Shown: one piece after another, positions 22,641-36,400 of the stretch | How positions within the stretch are numbered: the stretch's first letter is position 1 | How the letters are laid out: every line of letters begins with the position of its first letter | Assembly (NCBI RefSeq): GCF_036320965.1 | Contig: NC_092289.1 | Location: forward strand, 21,772,278 to 21,836,277 | Direction: 5' to 3' | Length of the DNA: 64,000 nucleotides | Source of the DNA: Panulirus ornatus | Taxonomy: Eukaryota; Arthropoda; Malacostraca; Decapoda; Palinuridae | Made by a program: the position numbers and the translations under genes | The notes under the pieces: generated by a model | Told to the model about the DNA's origin: nothing | What the model saw: the letters and a program-made list of their open reading frames with translations, nothing else | Databases searched by the model: none

Positions 22641-23048
22641 AGCTAGCATTTGAAAGGTAAACGAGAATACATGGAACAGAGAAATTCTAGGTCAAAAAGG
22701 AACTAATCAGGCTGAGAGACTTGGAGGCAGTAGATAATGCAATATACTGAATGATAAGTTCAAAAAGTACTCATTGTGGAAGATGCTTACAACCTCAACA
22801 TCAATGAAATGGGATAATGACTTGAAAAGACATAAGTAAGCTATTAAAGGTTATTAATTCATGCAAGGCACAAGGCCCTGATGAAGTCCATCATGTTTAA
22901 GAAAGTATAGAGACACTGACAGACCAAAGGAAATATTGTTAAAAAACTTTTGTGAATGGTTGTAGTGCTTGTGGAGTGTAAGAGAGCATATTTCATACCT
23001 ATTTACTTTTGAAAGGTATTTGGAAACTGCACTGAATTACTGACCAAT

Positions 23049-23059
23049 ACCTGACAAGT
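23049..23059. repeat. Target-site duplication, left copy
   Basis: 'acctgacaagt', repeated exactly at 24031-24041 on the other side of the LINE insertion. Confidence 0.9.
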
Positions 23060-24030
23060 ATTTATATTCTATTTACTATAATTTGTCGCTGTCTCCAGTG
23101 TTAGCGAGGTAGCGCAAGGAAACAGACAAAAGAATGGCCCAACCCACCAACATATACATGTATATACATACATGTCCACACACGCACATATACATACCTA
23201 TACATTTCAACGTATGCATATATATACATACACAGACATATACATATATACACATGTACATAATTCATACTTGCTGCCTTTATTCACTCCTGTTGCCACT
23301 CCGCCACACCTGAAATGACACCCCCCCTCCCCCTACACGTGCACGAGGTAATGCTAGGAAAGGACAACAAAGGCCACATTTGTTCACACTCAGTCTCTAG
23401 CTGTCATGTACAATGCACCGAAACCACAGCTCCTTTTCCACATCCAGGCCCCACAAAACTTTCCATGGTTTACCCCAGACGTTTCACATGCCCTGGTTCA
23501 ATCCACTGACAGCATGTCGACCCCGGTATACCACATCATTCCAATTCACTCTTTTCCTTGCACGCCTTTCACTCTCCTGCATGTTCAGGTCCCGATCACT
23601 CAAAATCTTTTTCACTCCATCCTTCCTCCAATTTGGTCTCCCACTTCTCCTCATTCCCTCCACCTCTGATACATATATCCTCTTTGTCAATCTTTCCTCA
23701 CTCATTCTCTCCACGTGACCAAACCATTTCAATACACTCTCTTCTGCTCTCTCAACCACACTCTTTTTATTACCACACGTCTCTCTTACCCTTTCATTAC
23801 TTACTTGATCAAACCACCTCACACCACATATTGTCCTCAAACATCTCATTTCCAACACATCCACCCTCCTCCGCACAACCCTATCTATAGCCCACGTCTC
23901 GCAACCATATAACGTTGGAACCACTATTCCTTCAAACATACCCATTTTTACTTTCCGAGATAATGTTCTCGCCTTCCACACGTTCTTCAATGCTCCCAGA
24001 ACCTTCGCCCCCTCCCCCACCCTGTGACTC
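23060..24030 (-). mobile_element. RTE-like LINE, 5'-truncated insertion with 11-bp target-site duplication
   Basis: The minus strand starts at 24030 with SHRVGEGAKVLGALKNVWKA, then [20 protein letters not shown] and [20 protein letters not shown]. The 3' UTR ends in the 'gcgctacctcgctaacactg' tail and an AT-rich run near 23060. Flanks are identical: 'acctgacaagt' at 23049-23059 and 24031-24041. A small deletion disrupts the RT frame near 23925. Confidence 0.92.
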
Positions 24031-24041
24031 ACCTGACAAGT
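24031..24041. repeat. Target-site duplication, right copy
   Basis: 'acctgacaagt', matching 23049-23059; removing one copy and the LINE restores continuity of the older RT. Confidence 0.9.
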
Positions 24042-25186
24042 GTGGTACGTAAAATAAGAGGAAAATACAATGCATATGAAGTGCTAGCAAAGAGAAACTA
24101 CCTAGGTGAGACAACAATTATTCAAACAGAGGTGAACCATATCTTTGACAGAATCACTGCTTTAGTAATTCGAGACGGGTTAGTGAATTGCATGTTCCTG
24201 GATGCTAGAAGGCATTTGACACTGTCCCGTACAGAGGAATGGTAAAGAAGCTGGGCTTTCAGGAAGGCACATATATTGGAAAACATCTTTGATGATCTGA
24301 AAACTATGGGAAGGGAGTAGGGAATGTGTTAAAGGAGCCTTTTCTCTGTTGGATGGGGTGCACTATAAAGCTCAGCCATGATCCAATACTTTATCTTGGT
24401 TCTATGAACATGAATTGCTCAAAGGACTAAATTACCTTACCTCAACCCATCTTCCTGCTCCAAGACCCCCTTGTAATTGGGCTCCAGCAGCACAAACAAA
24501 GTGGAAATAGTGGTAGATATTAAAGTTAAAAGATATGATGGTGTAGAGACAAAGGAGTCTAGAACAGCTAGGTTTAATTTCAGAGAAGAAAAAGATCAAA
24601 TTAGAAGTGGGTAGATGGTGTTTTAGAGTGGGAAGGTTAGATGTAAGACTGCTGATGATGCAGAAATGAACAGAGAACGAGCCTAGTCTGGGAGCTGAGA
24701 TTAGGAGAATGGAGTTGGTTTCATTTTTCTGATGTCAGTCAAAGGAGGCCCTAGGAACCATCCAACTTTCCTTGACTAGTGGCGCTATTCCAATTCAGCT
24801 GCATGTACCCAGATGAAAAACATGCAGATGCAGGATAAAGTTGGATGATTGTCAACTACTGGCATACTTTTGTCCATGCAATGGACAGAAAGGCTACAAG
24901 TGTAACCAAATCAAACAGGAGAGTAAATATCAATAATCCAACATGCACAGGTTGTGTTGTTTGAGATAGTCATACTGTGCAGGATTAAGTAAATACATCA
25001 CTATCAACAATACCTATATTAAAAATAATCATTACATACAGGTAATTAGCATACAAAAGATACTACCAAAATTATCTACCAGATAACATCCCTTGAGCAC
25101 CATTACTGCATGCTGTCTCAACTGAGTAAACTACATATCTTCTCTATTTCTTTATACAATAATTAGATTCATATCATTCACTTACA

Positions 25187-25192
25187 TTTATT
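25187..25192 (-). promoter_or_regulatory. RETSAT: Candidate RetSat polyadenylation signal AATAAA
   Basis: TTTATT on the plus strand, about 65 nt past the stop codon on the minus strand. Confidence 0.5.
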
Positions 25193-25256
25193 AATTTCTG
25201 CTTTGTGAGAATTGTGTATATGTTTCCAAATTACTTTTTGTTATGATTAACTAATT

Positions 25257-25417
25257 TTACTCTATCTTAGCCTTAACCTCAGCCTTTATAGCCTTATGAA
25301 GATTAGTTAAGTCTTTCAGGATGTTCCGCTCCAGGATGGTCCAAGCACTCATTAGCCCTCCCCAAAGAGCTCCTGAAAATCCACATGAACAGACATCTTG
25401 GCCTGTCAAGTAAAGCC
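25257..25417 (-). CDS. RETSAT: RetSat last coding exon with C-terminal FAD motif
   Basis: Acceptor 'cttttatttacag', phase 1 in, stop TAA at 25259-25257. Encodes [20 protein letters not shown] and a Lys-rich tail ending KAEVKAKIE. Confidence 0.95.
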
Positions 25418-27402
25418 CTGTAAATAAAAGTTCAAATATTAGTGAAAAAGATACTCATGTCTCCTATCAGTTCACATCTAACTGTCTGTGATAATCTGTT
25501 AAGTATGAAAGTTCGATGCTATACTAGAACAAAGGTAATCAGAAGCAGTTGCATCATTGACTGCAACAAAAGACAACATAGTGCATTAAATCTTTGTCTA
25601 AAAAGTTCATAACATTGTGAAACATGATAAACTATCTTATCTACATCTATGTATCTATCTATTTCCATTTCCATGTGGTGAATTCAGAACAAACCGCAGC
25701 TGAAATCACTCATGCACATTCTCAATGCATATCAAGTGTGTTATAAGTAAAATAGGGACTTCATACTCATACAATATCTTCATAACTTCTAATTCCGACA
25801 ACAAAGTCGATTCATCAACCAAGTTCTTAATTCACACCACCACCTTATATGAAATGCTTCCACTGTATTTGATCTCCATACTTATAAGTTTTCTATATAC
25901 TTTTTCACTTTGCACACAAAGGTGTTCATCAAATGAGAACAATATCTCCATTCACACCACCACCTTAAATGAATTACTTCCACTGTATTTGATCCAAAGT
26001 CATTCCTCTAGCATCTAAGAAATATCCACACCCCTGATCAGGTCTGTAACTGAGTCTATCCATCTCTTCTGCTGTTTATTTTCCTCCTTATACACATAAT
26101 TTTCTTAAATCTTTATTTCACAATGCTGTAACTGTCTTTCCAGAACCTATATACACACTGACAGTCAACTCTATGGCACCCTCTAATAATGCATTCCATA
26201 ACTATTCATAAACTTGAAGTCTTCTGATGCTTATCAATGTCCTTATGGAAGTAACCCTCTTTATTTTATTCATCTAAAACAATATTAAAGGCAAAATTTT
26301 ACTATTGAGATATGAGACCACCATATGGTTTTCTTAAGGCTGCATTCCTCACTCAGTGCATTTGAAAAGTTACCCATGAGGCTTCATCAAATATTACTGC
26401 TCTTCACAAAGATAATTTAAAAAGCTTATTAGACATTATCAAATGCTTTTAAAAACTTCATGATCAATGGTGAATGAAAGAATAGATGTCAGACTGCTCA
26501 ATAGGTCAAAAGTGAGACAAAGATCTAGAAGTCAATCTTGACATGGTGACAAACTATGGAAGGTTAAGTTGCAAAAGCAGCCTGAGAGAGTGTTTTGAAC
26601 TGATTTTGCTCCTAACTGAAGAGTTTCAGCAAAAGTCTCCTAGGGCAGTGACTCTGGGAGTCTGACTTCCATGTAAATGCTGCTGAGGAGCTGAATTTGA
26701 TATAACAGTGACAAAATGTATCTACAGATCTGACACTTGCCAAGTAACACTTGGCTGCAGGTAAAGTAACATTTGTAGAAAAACATACTGAAGCTCTTCT
26801 GAATATATGACAAATGGCAAATGAAGGTATGTAAAAGCTGATGTACATATACAAATGAAGCTGATCAACTGGGTAAAAAATGTAACTATTTCACATGATA
26901 AATTAAGAGTATGGGGAGACATTTCACACGGCAAGTTAGAGTACATTCTTTTACAAGGTAAATGAAAAAAAAATGACTGACAAAGCAAGTGTACATAGTG
27001 TCACCAAGCCGTTGAATATGGCCAAAAAGAACACAGTTGATGAAGACCATCATTTACAGACAAACCTGTTCTTAATGCCGATATCAACTGACAAGTGAAC
27101 ATAGTTGATGAAGTCCATCATGTACAGACAAACCTGTTCTTAATGCAGATATCAGCTTGATGTATATATTCTTAACTTGTTTCATACATATTTGCCATTT
27201 CCTGTGTTAGCAAGGTAGTGTTAAGAACAGAGGACTGAGCCTTAGAGGAATATCCTCGCTTGGCCCCCTTCTCTGTTCCTTCATTTGGAAAAATTAAAAT
27301 GGGAGGGGAGGATTTCCAGCCCCCTGCTCCCTCCCCTTTTAATCACCTTCTACAACACGCAGGGAATACATGGGAAGTATTCTTTCTCCCCTATCCCAGG
27401 GG

Positions 27403-27469
<67 letters not shown>

Positions 27470-30400
27470 TATTCATATATATATTTATTCATTTATTATA
27501 ATTTGTTGCTGTCTCCCGCGTTAGTGAGGTAGAGCAAGGAAACAGACGAAAGAATGGCCCAACCCACCAACATACACATGTATATATATGCACGTCCACA
27601 CATGCACAAGTACATACCTATACATCTCAATGTATACATATATATACACACACAGACATATATATACACATCTTAATTCATACTATCTGCCCTTATTCAT
27701 TCCTGCTGCCACCCCGCCACACATGAAATAACAACCTCCTTCCCCCGCATGTGTGTGAGGTAGTGCTAGGAAAAGACAACAAAGGCCACATTCGTTCACA
27801 CTCAGTCTCTAGCTGTCATGTATAATGCACCGAAACCACAGCTCCCTTTCCACATTTCCATGGTTTACCCCAGACGCTTCACATGCTCTGGTTCAATCCA
27901 TTGACAGCACGTCAACCCCGGTATACTACATCGTTCCACTTCACCATATATACATCGAAGAGACAAAGCTAGGATGCTTCGTCTCTTCGATGTATATCAA
28001 TTGACTGTTATATTTCTCTCTTGTGTCTCCCCGTGATCATGTGATTATTACATGAAAGTGCACTTGGGAACTTTTCGTGTTTCATTTTCCCCAAGGACTC
28101 ACAGGAATATCTTGATCACGCGCAAAATTGTAATCCTTTCCAATATATATATATATATATATTTTTTTTCATACTATTCGCCATTTCCCACGATAGTGAG
28201 GTAGCGTTAAGAACAGAGGACTGGGCATTGAGGGAATATCTTCTCCTGGCCCCCTTCTCTGTTCCTTCTTTTGGAAAATTATATATCATAATCTCATTAC
28301 AGATTTGGCTTTAGATACTGGATTTTAAAGTTTTTTTTTTTCATACTATTCGCTATTTCTTGTGATAACGAGGTAGTGTTAAGAACAGAAGACTGGGCCT
28401 TTGAGGGAATATCCTCACCTGGCCCTCTTCTCTGTTCCTTCTTTTGGAGAATAAAAAAAAAAAAAAAAAAAAAAAGGACAATGCTATATTCAAAAACTAC
28501 ATATATATCATGATTAACATGAAATACAAAAAGTAGTAATAAATATTTCCATAAAGAACAATCTTATATCACATACAATTTATGGAACATGTTCTTCCTG
28601 AATCACAGAAAAACTATTAGTATCCCTTTTCAGTCACATAACATTGAAAAAGAAATTCCTTTTCCCTGAAATATATTTGTCTTTGTGCTTACCAGGTATA
28701 TCAGTCTGTGGCCTGAGTACAGCATTATTCCAAAGAGAGAACCTTTCGGTAGTATGATCCAAACCATAGATCTCACCACGAGGTGCAGCAATGTAGTGAC
28801 GATTGGAAAGTGGAGTTCCAATATTTACATAGTCGATGTGATCCTAAAACAAAACAATCCTTGTAGATTACATAAGAAGTAATGTCAGGGTTATTATCTC
28901 ATTACTCACAACTTCTTTCTTAAAAAATAAACAGCTACTTACCTCATCCAATTCCTCTTTCAACTTTTACGTACATCTATTCTTTCCACAGTAATCCAAC
29001 TTTATAGCTACTGTGGCAATTCCCAATCAACCCACTTAACAATGCCATACATTTGCTTATCCTTCCTCACCCTTTTCATCCACCTAGAAAAGTTCTTCAT
29101 TTTAAATGACAGTACATTAAAACAAAATTCCTTGCAAACAACTTTCATTAGCATGTGCAGACATCCAAGATATTTTCAGTCAATGCATCTAAATTTTGAC
29201 TTTCCTTTCAATCATTCTGATCGTAAACATTAAGTGCATTTCAATTTTCTATTTCATTCCAAAAGAATCAAAATTGTGATAATTGTGATATTCAAATTTG
29301 CATTAAAAAATTTGCGCATATCTCTATCATACCTTTTTTTAAGATTTTGCAGTCAAATCTTCATAATTCACGGCTGAGTGGTATGAATATAAAGCTCAGC
29401 ATGCTTGGTGGGCAAATTCCTGTTTCTACCTAAGTATGAGGGGTTTCTATGGTCAAGTAGATGATACGCTTATGCCCACTAAATTTCTATGGTCGAGTAG
29501 ATAATATGCATATGCCCACTAAATTTATGTTATTGCAGGAATGCACCATCTTCAAATTTAATTAGAGGTGCAAAAAGGCAAACTGCACAAGTATATCTTG
29601 AGTACCAATGCAGTTAACTGTAAACCTTCCATCATGTTAATTGGATAACTAACACTCTAATGTCTCTAATGCAAATAGCATAACAGCAGGAGCAATGGAA
29701 CCATGATTGGATGTTGAAAGATCTGGTGGAAGAGGGGACACAGGACACCATCCTGGCTACAATAACCTCCGCTTTACAATTACACAAATGAAAGTATCAC
29801 TGCTAGTGGAACAGTAACCTTCCCAAGGAAAGTCAGTAAAAAAGAAAGAAAGAAAAAAAAAAAAAGGCAGCAATGATTGTTAAGCTTTCCCAAAGTTTTG
29901 AAAAAAAGAGGGGGGGCGGGTTGAGTTTATAAGGGTTGGAATGATCAATTAGAAGTGATAGAAATAAGAATGTGTTCCAACAGGGAACAGAAATTGTACA
30001 TGAATAGAGAAGATTCATATGTAATGAGAGAGATCAAGCATGTTGTATGAGTGGGTGTGACAATCAGGAACTGTTGGGCACTGAATGAATTGATTCAGAT
30101 TATTAAAAAGGGAAAAAGAAATGGCTTCAACTCCACTGGAATCATCCTGAATAGAGCCTTAACAATTACTGTGGTTTATAATGAAATCTCCCACATGGTG
30201 GATATCAGCATGTGAATGTGAAGATAGCAGTGCTTTGAGGCAAGAGTTGTACCTTATTGTGGGAATTGGGATAAATACGGATCATAGAAGCAAAGCCATA
30301 GAGGGTGGAGAGATTTTGAACCATATGGTCTCAAAGCTGAGAGGATAAGATCCATGAGGTGTGTGGTAAGTGTTTTTGTGCTACATATGCATAAATATAG

Positions 30401-33400
30401 TTGATGATTTAATCAAAAATAATCATCAATAGCATATTCTATGAAAATAAAATATATCACATCAACATTCCTGTACATTTTATACATATATATGTTACAG
30501 ACAGAATGATAATTATTAATCTTCTTATATTATATACCTCAGAAAAATAACAGCAGTATTTGCATGAAAATATCTAAAAAAAAAAGGTGAACACCAAGAA
30601 GAGGAAAACTGAAAACTCCATTATATCAATATAATGCATTTCAACTAGGGAAATCAGAAACAAAGACCTATACAATGACAAAATATCATGGATGGGAATG
30701 AAAAATTGTAAAACTGACGGAGGGTTCATGTAGATAGAAATGTAGCCTCAGCTGAAGATACAGGATGGAGCTGGCTAAAAAATTTTATTCAGATTATTAA
30801 AAAAGGAAAAAGACATGGCTTCAACTCAACTGGAATCATCCTCAATAGAGCCTTAACAATTACTGTGGTTTATAATGAAATCTCCCACATGGTGGATATC
30901 AGCATGTGAATGTGAAGATAGCAGTGCTTTGAGGCAAGAGTTGTATCTTATTGTGGGAAGTGGGATAAATACGAATCACAGAAGCAAAGCCATAGAGGGT
31001 GGAGAGATTTTGAACCATATGGTCTCAAAGCTGGGAGGATAAGATCCATGAGGCGTGTGGTAAGTGTTTTTGTGCTACATATGCATAAATATAGTTGATG
31101 ATTTAATCAAAAATAATCATCAATAGCATATTCTATGAAAATGAAGATACAGGATGGAGCTGGCTAAAAAATTTTAAGTATGTATAGTATGGTCCCTGGA
31201 ATATATGATGAAAATAAATCTGGAAAATCATATCAAAAGGCAAGGCTGTAGACTTCTGCATATCAAGCAAACAACCATAAAATGTATCAAATTACTTGTT
31301 GCTTGTTCTACTTCACCTTGCATTTCAGCAAAATTAGAATAATCAGAATACTTTTGAAAAAAAAAAAAAAAGGCAGCAATGATTGTTAAGCTTTCCCAAA
31401 GTTTTGAAAAAAAGAGGGGGGGCGGGTTGAGTTTATAAGGGTTGGAATGATCAATTAGAAGTGATAGAAATAAGAATGTGTTCCAACAGGGAACAGAAAT
31501 TGTACATGAATAGAGAAGATTCATATGTAATGAGAGAGATCAAGCATGTTGTATGAGTGGGTGTGACAATCAGGAACTGTTGGGCACTGAATGAATTGAT
31601 TCAGATTATTAAAAAGGGAAAAAGAAATGGCTTCAACTCCACTGGAATCATCCTGAATAGAGCCTTAACAATTACTGTGGTTTATAATGAAATCTCCCAC
31701 ATGGTGGATATCAGCATGTGAATGTGAAGATAGCAGTGCTTTGAGGCAAGAGTTGTATCCTTATTGTGGGAATTGGGATAAATACGATCATAGAAGCAAA
31801 GCCATAGAGGGTGGAGAGATTTTGAACCATATGGTCTCAAAGCTGGGAGGATAAGATCCATGAGGCGTGTGGTAAGTGTTTTTGTGCTACATATGCATAA
31901 ATATAGTTGATGATTTAATCAAAAATAATCATCAATAGCATATTCTATGAAAATAAAATATATCACATCAACATTCCTGTACATTTTATACATATATATG
32001 TTACAGACAGAATGATAATTATTAATCTTCTTATATTATATACCTCAGAAAAATAACAGCAGTATTTGCATGAAAATATCTAAAAAAAAAAGGTGAACAC
32101 CAAGAAAACTGAAAACTCCATTATATCAATATAATGCATTTCAACTAGGGAAATCAGAAACAAAGACCTATACAATGACAAAATATCATGGATGGGAATG
32201 AAAAATTGTAAAACTGACGGAGGGTTCATGTAGATAGAAATGTAGCCTCACTGAAGATACAGGATGGAGCTGGCTAAAAAATTTTAAGTATGTATAGTAT
32301 GGTCCCTGGAATATATGATGAAAATAAATCTGGAAAATCATATCAAAAGGCAAGGCTGTAGACTTCTGCATATCAAGCAAACAACCATAAAATGTATCAA
32401 ATTACTTGTTGCTTGTTCTACTACACCTTGCATTTCAGCAAAATTAGAATAATCAGAATACTTTTGAAAAAAAAAAAGACAAAAGGAATGGTGAGATAAA
32501 ACATCACCATGTAAAGCCCACATCAACATAAAAAGCGTACTACAGCCTCTTGTATATGAATATAACATAACTTACTTTGATTGATGGGAATAGCTGACAG
32601 GCTTGCTCAACAGCTTTGTGGCCAAATATCTTCTTGATAGATTCATATTCATCTCCACGTTTCATGACACGCTTATTTTCCCACTCCTCCATCCAGCTGT
32701 ATGGCATGAGTGTGACAATTGCCATTGTTGTTTTACCTATTACAATATGCAGGAATTCATCTAATTAGGCATGAGTCAAATATCTACTTAAAGCCCAAAT
32801 TCAAAACCAACAAGTGTTTATTATACTAAATCTTTTACCAATATCTACTTCTTAATCTAGGATACGATATAAACCCATCTTAGAGCAAGAAACCCCAATT
32901 GCCCTTTATCCACGTAAATCTCCTTATAAGTCCATCAAAGCTATGTGGTTGACATTGGCAAGACAGGCAGACACATGAAAAAAAATGTACCATAGTCATA
33001 TTTTAAATATAAAAAAAATCAACTATATTGAATCTTGAAGGCTGATTTGACAAAACTACTCAACAATACTACTATAACCACTTGTTAAAGTTGTAACCCA
33101 AAACCCTATCCATGATGTTATGCCTCACATTTCCCCACTCTGCTGCTTACATTGACAGTCTGGGACCCTTAACTGTTGCCATAAGGCGAACCAAGCTTTT
33201 CTGTGAAAAGTAGGCTGGGTGCCTGAGGGGTGAAGGGCATATCAGAATAACAGACCCTATATTTACCAGCTGCAGTGAAAGGGTTAATGAACCAGAACAA
33301 ATATTCAACATTAACAATGAAGGAGCATTCATGACGGCACAGGAAACAGTTAGGCAAGTAGATATGAGATATGGAAAGTTTCAGAATGGGTGCCATCTGA

Positions 33401-36400
33401 TAAGGGTTCAGATGTTTGGAATTTTGCTGTGTAACCAGCAGCAACTGAAGACATATGAAAGGGCTTGAAATGCACCTGGGGTATTACATATCATATGGAA
33501 ATCTGATATGTTAATGGGGCCTGCTGCATGATCATTTCATTTATGTAACAGCTATTAAACACCACACTATTCTATACACCAACCAAATTTACATACATAC
33601 CAACCTACAGACTACACAACTCCCTATAAACTGGCATCATGTTCATTTAGTAGCCTAAGAAATATACTTCATACTGCCAAGTAAACCAGTCCAGTTTGCT
33701 TCTACACTGCCCTCCTCTTCAGCTGGATAGTTAATGTTTATCTTACCATTAACACTGCAACATCATTCACTATGGATGCTCTGTATCTGCTGTGATGACT
33801 GTTTGTGTTTGGAAACTTGAATGTTATACATGCAAACATATTCGCAAGCATGCATGAACTCTCAGATGCAGTGAACACAAACACACACACAGGACACAAA
33901 GTGCAAAACTCTCTCCCTCTACTATACAGATAAGTAATTACACCCTGAATTTCAACCCTTTCACTGTAGCAGACCTAAAACCTAACATCCCTACCTTTTG
34001 GAATACACAAAAAAAAAAAAAAGCAACAGTGAACAGAGTACTTTCCCCTGGTTAAGTAAGTGTATAGCTCATTAGGAAGCAATTGTCCGAACAGCTACTA
34101 TGCAGCTGAATAACATGAATATTGACACTTGGACAGTACTGCCACATAAAAGAGCATATAAATACATTATTCATCATCTGAGTTTTTCTTGCTCCCACAA
34201 CACCAATACAATAGTATTCATCACTTGTTTATGTTAGCACAGCAAATCTTATCGTGATATATTCTGGATGAACATATGTCGTTCATGGTGTTCATTCCAG
34301 CAGAGCCATAATCAATTTGTATGGGATTCTACTCCACAGTAAAGAAATGTATATGAATGCTTTGCAGAAATAAATAGCAGAAGGTCAAACCAACAGTAAC
34401 CATATACACTAAGATGAAACACTTCATGCATGAATTTTAAAACACAGCATTCAAATGTATACCAAACAAGAGTAAATAAAAAAAATCATCAGCCACAGTT
34501 AAAGGGTTAAGATATTGTATCTAGTGGCAGGAATATAGGCTAGTCTGCTTCATTGGATAAAAGATCACCTTAGTGCATGAGAACAAAGGAGAGACACTTT
34601 GGAAGCATTCTCCAGATGGGTTGGTATGCAGCAGTGGTAGCACTGCTTTTCATGGTCTTTGGTATGCAGCAGGGATCAATCTTGGGAGCACTGTTCTTCA
34701 TGGTCTACGTAAATGACTTACCTAATGGATTGACCTCTTACCTGAACATATATGTAGATGAGGCCACGGTCACAAGTAAACAGAGAACAGGAAGTTTGTT
34801 AGAAAGAAATCAAATTTTTCTTTAGGGTATGGGTGGTCAGTGGTTGGAATAAAGTAAGTGATGCCACTGTAAATGATGGTAGTATACAAATGTTTAAAAA
34901 GCTACTTGACGGCAAAGAAAGTTTACGATGCATTCCTATGAATGTTGGACACTCTACCTATACTAAACCCATAGGTATTACAAATTGGTAATTACAGACT
35001 CACATAAACAGACAACATATTCAACAAAAACATGATTATGCAAATCTGTAAACCAATTCATGGAGCTGGGAAACATTTTCATATTAAAAACCTTAACTAG
35101 AGCACAGGATACCACATCCTCACTGGAACAACTTTGTAGATACTGGATATACATTAGCCAGGTGGGAGGAGGTTTGGTGGTACAACATCACAGCCATGTG
35201 TGTAGGATGACTATGACATCCATCAATTACAGCATTGTTCTTTTGCAGATTTTTCAGAACCCTTCAGAACACATTAGAGTTACATCTTATGTGTTTCAAG
35301 CAGGCCTGTGGCATAATATACTGAGTGTCACCTATTGACTTGTGAGAATTTTATGAAAGGTGAGGATAAGTAAGGAGTTTATTTAAAAATATCAGGTAAC
35401 AGTTCTTCCTAGGTAGAAACTTAAACTAAGAACTTTTAACATTCAATGATTCATACTAAATTTTCTACATACCAGGGAATTTCTTCTGCCATTGAGGATC
35501 TTTGGTTGAAGGAAAGGAGATGAACAAAAGTGGAATATCAACATCTAGAGCCTCTTCTCGGCTTAGCTTTAAATAATCCAAAGTCAGCTGTAATGAACAG
35601 AGTAAAACAATACAATAACAAAGTAACAAGCAGATGTAATGAAATGTTAGGTCTACATAATCAATGAATGACAAAAACTAAGAATGGCCTTTCAGAAAAT
35701 TCTGCATTGACTGGCAATGATACTTAATAAAGTAAAAGTCCTGAGGGCCATGGAGGCTGGATTTGCATGTGTGTTCTGAACAACTTTGCAGCAAGCCAAA
35801 AGTGAACCTTTCTTCATAAAATTAGCAAAATGACATGAGTAAATAACATGCCTCAGTCACGACCATCTCAGGTGAAAGAGAAAATTTATAAAGTAAGATA
35901 GCAGAAATTAATCTGGGCTCTACTAGTATTTGACTCAAAATCTAGATTTCAATATATATTTCACTACCACCATATTATTTTACTGAAATAGTACTTTCAT
36001 CTTGATAAATTTCAGTACATACATAAAAACAAAACATTGCAACAGAAAAATATAATTACCTTATCAATGTCATTTCCAGTATAAACCCATGCATTTTGCT
36101 TATGTAAAATATCAAGTTCTTCAGCATCACAATTGATTCCCACAAAGACGGACAAAGCACCAGGACCATGATTTGCTGTCTGCACCAATGGCCAAAGACA
36201 AGATGAGGAGGCCACATCAAGAGGTAGAAGCCGCTCATATGTATTGTACACACCTAGCATAGAATAATAAACAAGTGCATCTGCCAAAATCTTTTCTCTA
36301 GATGTGGAAAAACATCAAGCATCAATTGTTTTGCAATGAGCACAAAATTCTTTTCCATCTTTTGCCAATCTTTGTTTTATAGTACCCTATGAAGTGTATG

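Larger units (their letters stand above)
22650..24310 (+). mobile_element. Old CR1-like RT fragment, split by a younger LINE
   Basis: The left part (22650-23059) has RT-entry remnants: 'KVINSCKAQGPDEVHH' (SKAPGPDGI-like) and, near 22995-23050, PIYLLLKGIWKL followed by ITDQYLTS (PIYKKGD..NYRPISLTS-like). The right part (24042-24310) resumes with TSVVRKI, then FLDARRHLTL (LDxxKAFDTVPH-like). The interruption falls exactly within the YRPISLTS region. Confidence 0.75.

Noticed and set aside
27946..28145. Hammerhead ribozyme in the hairpin-headed element
   Set aside because: A 'gtgatca...gaaa' string resembles the core, but two core bases differ and no helix I can be drawn around it.
29833..31524. 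Two similar minus-strand frames beginning [10 protein letters not shown]
   Set aside because: They are copies made by the intronic duplication; short, lacking splice or family evidence.
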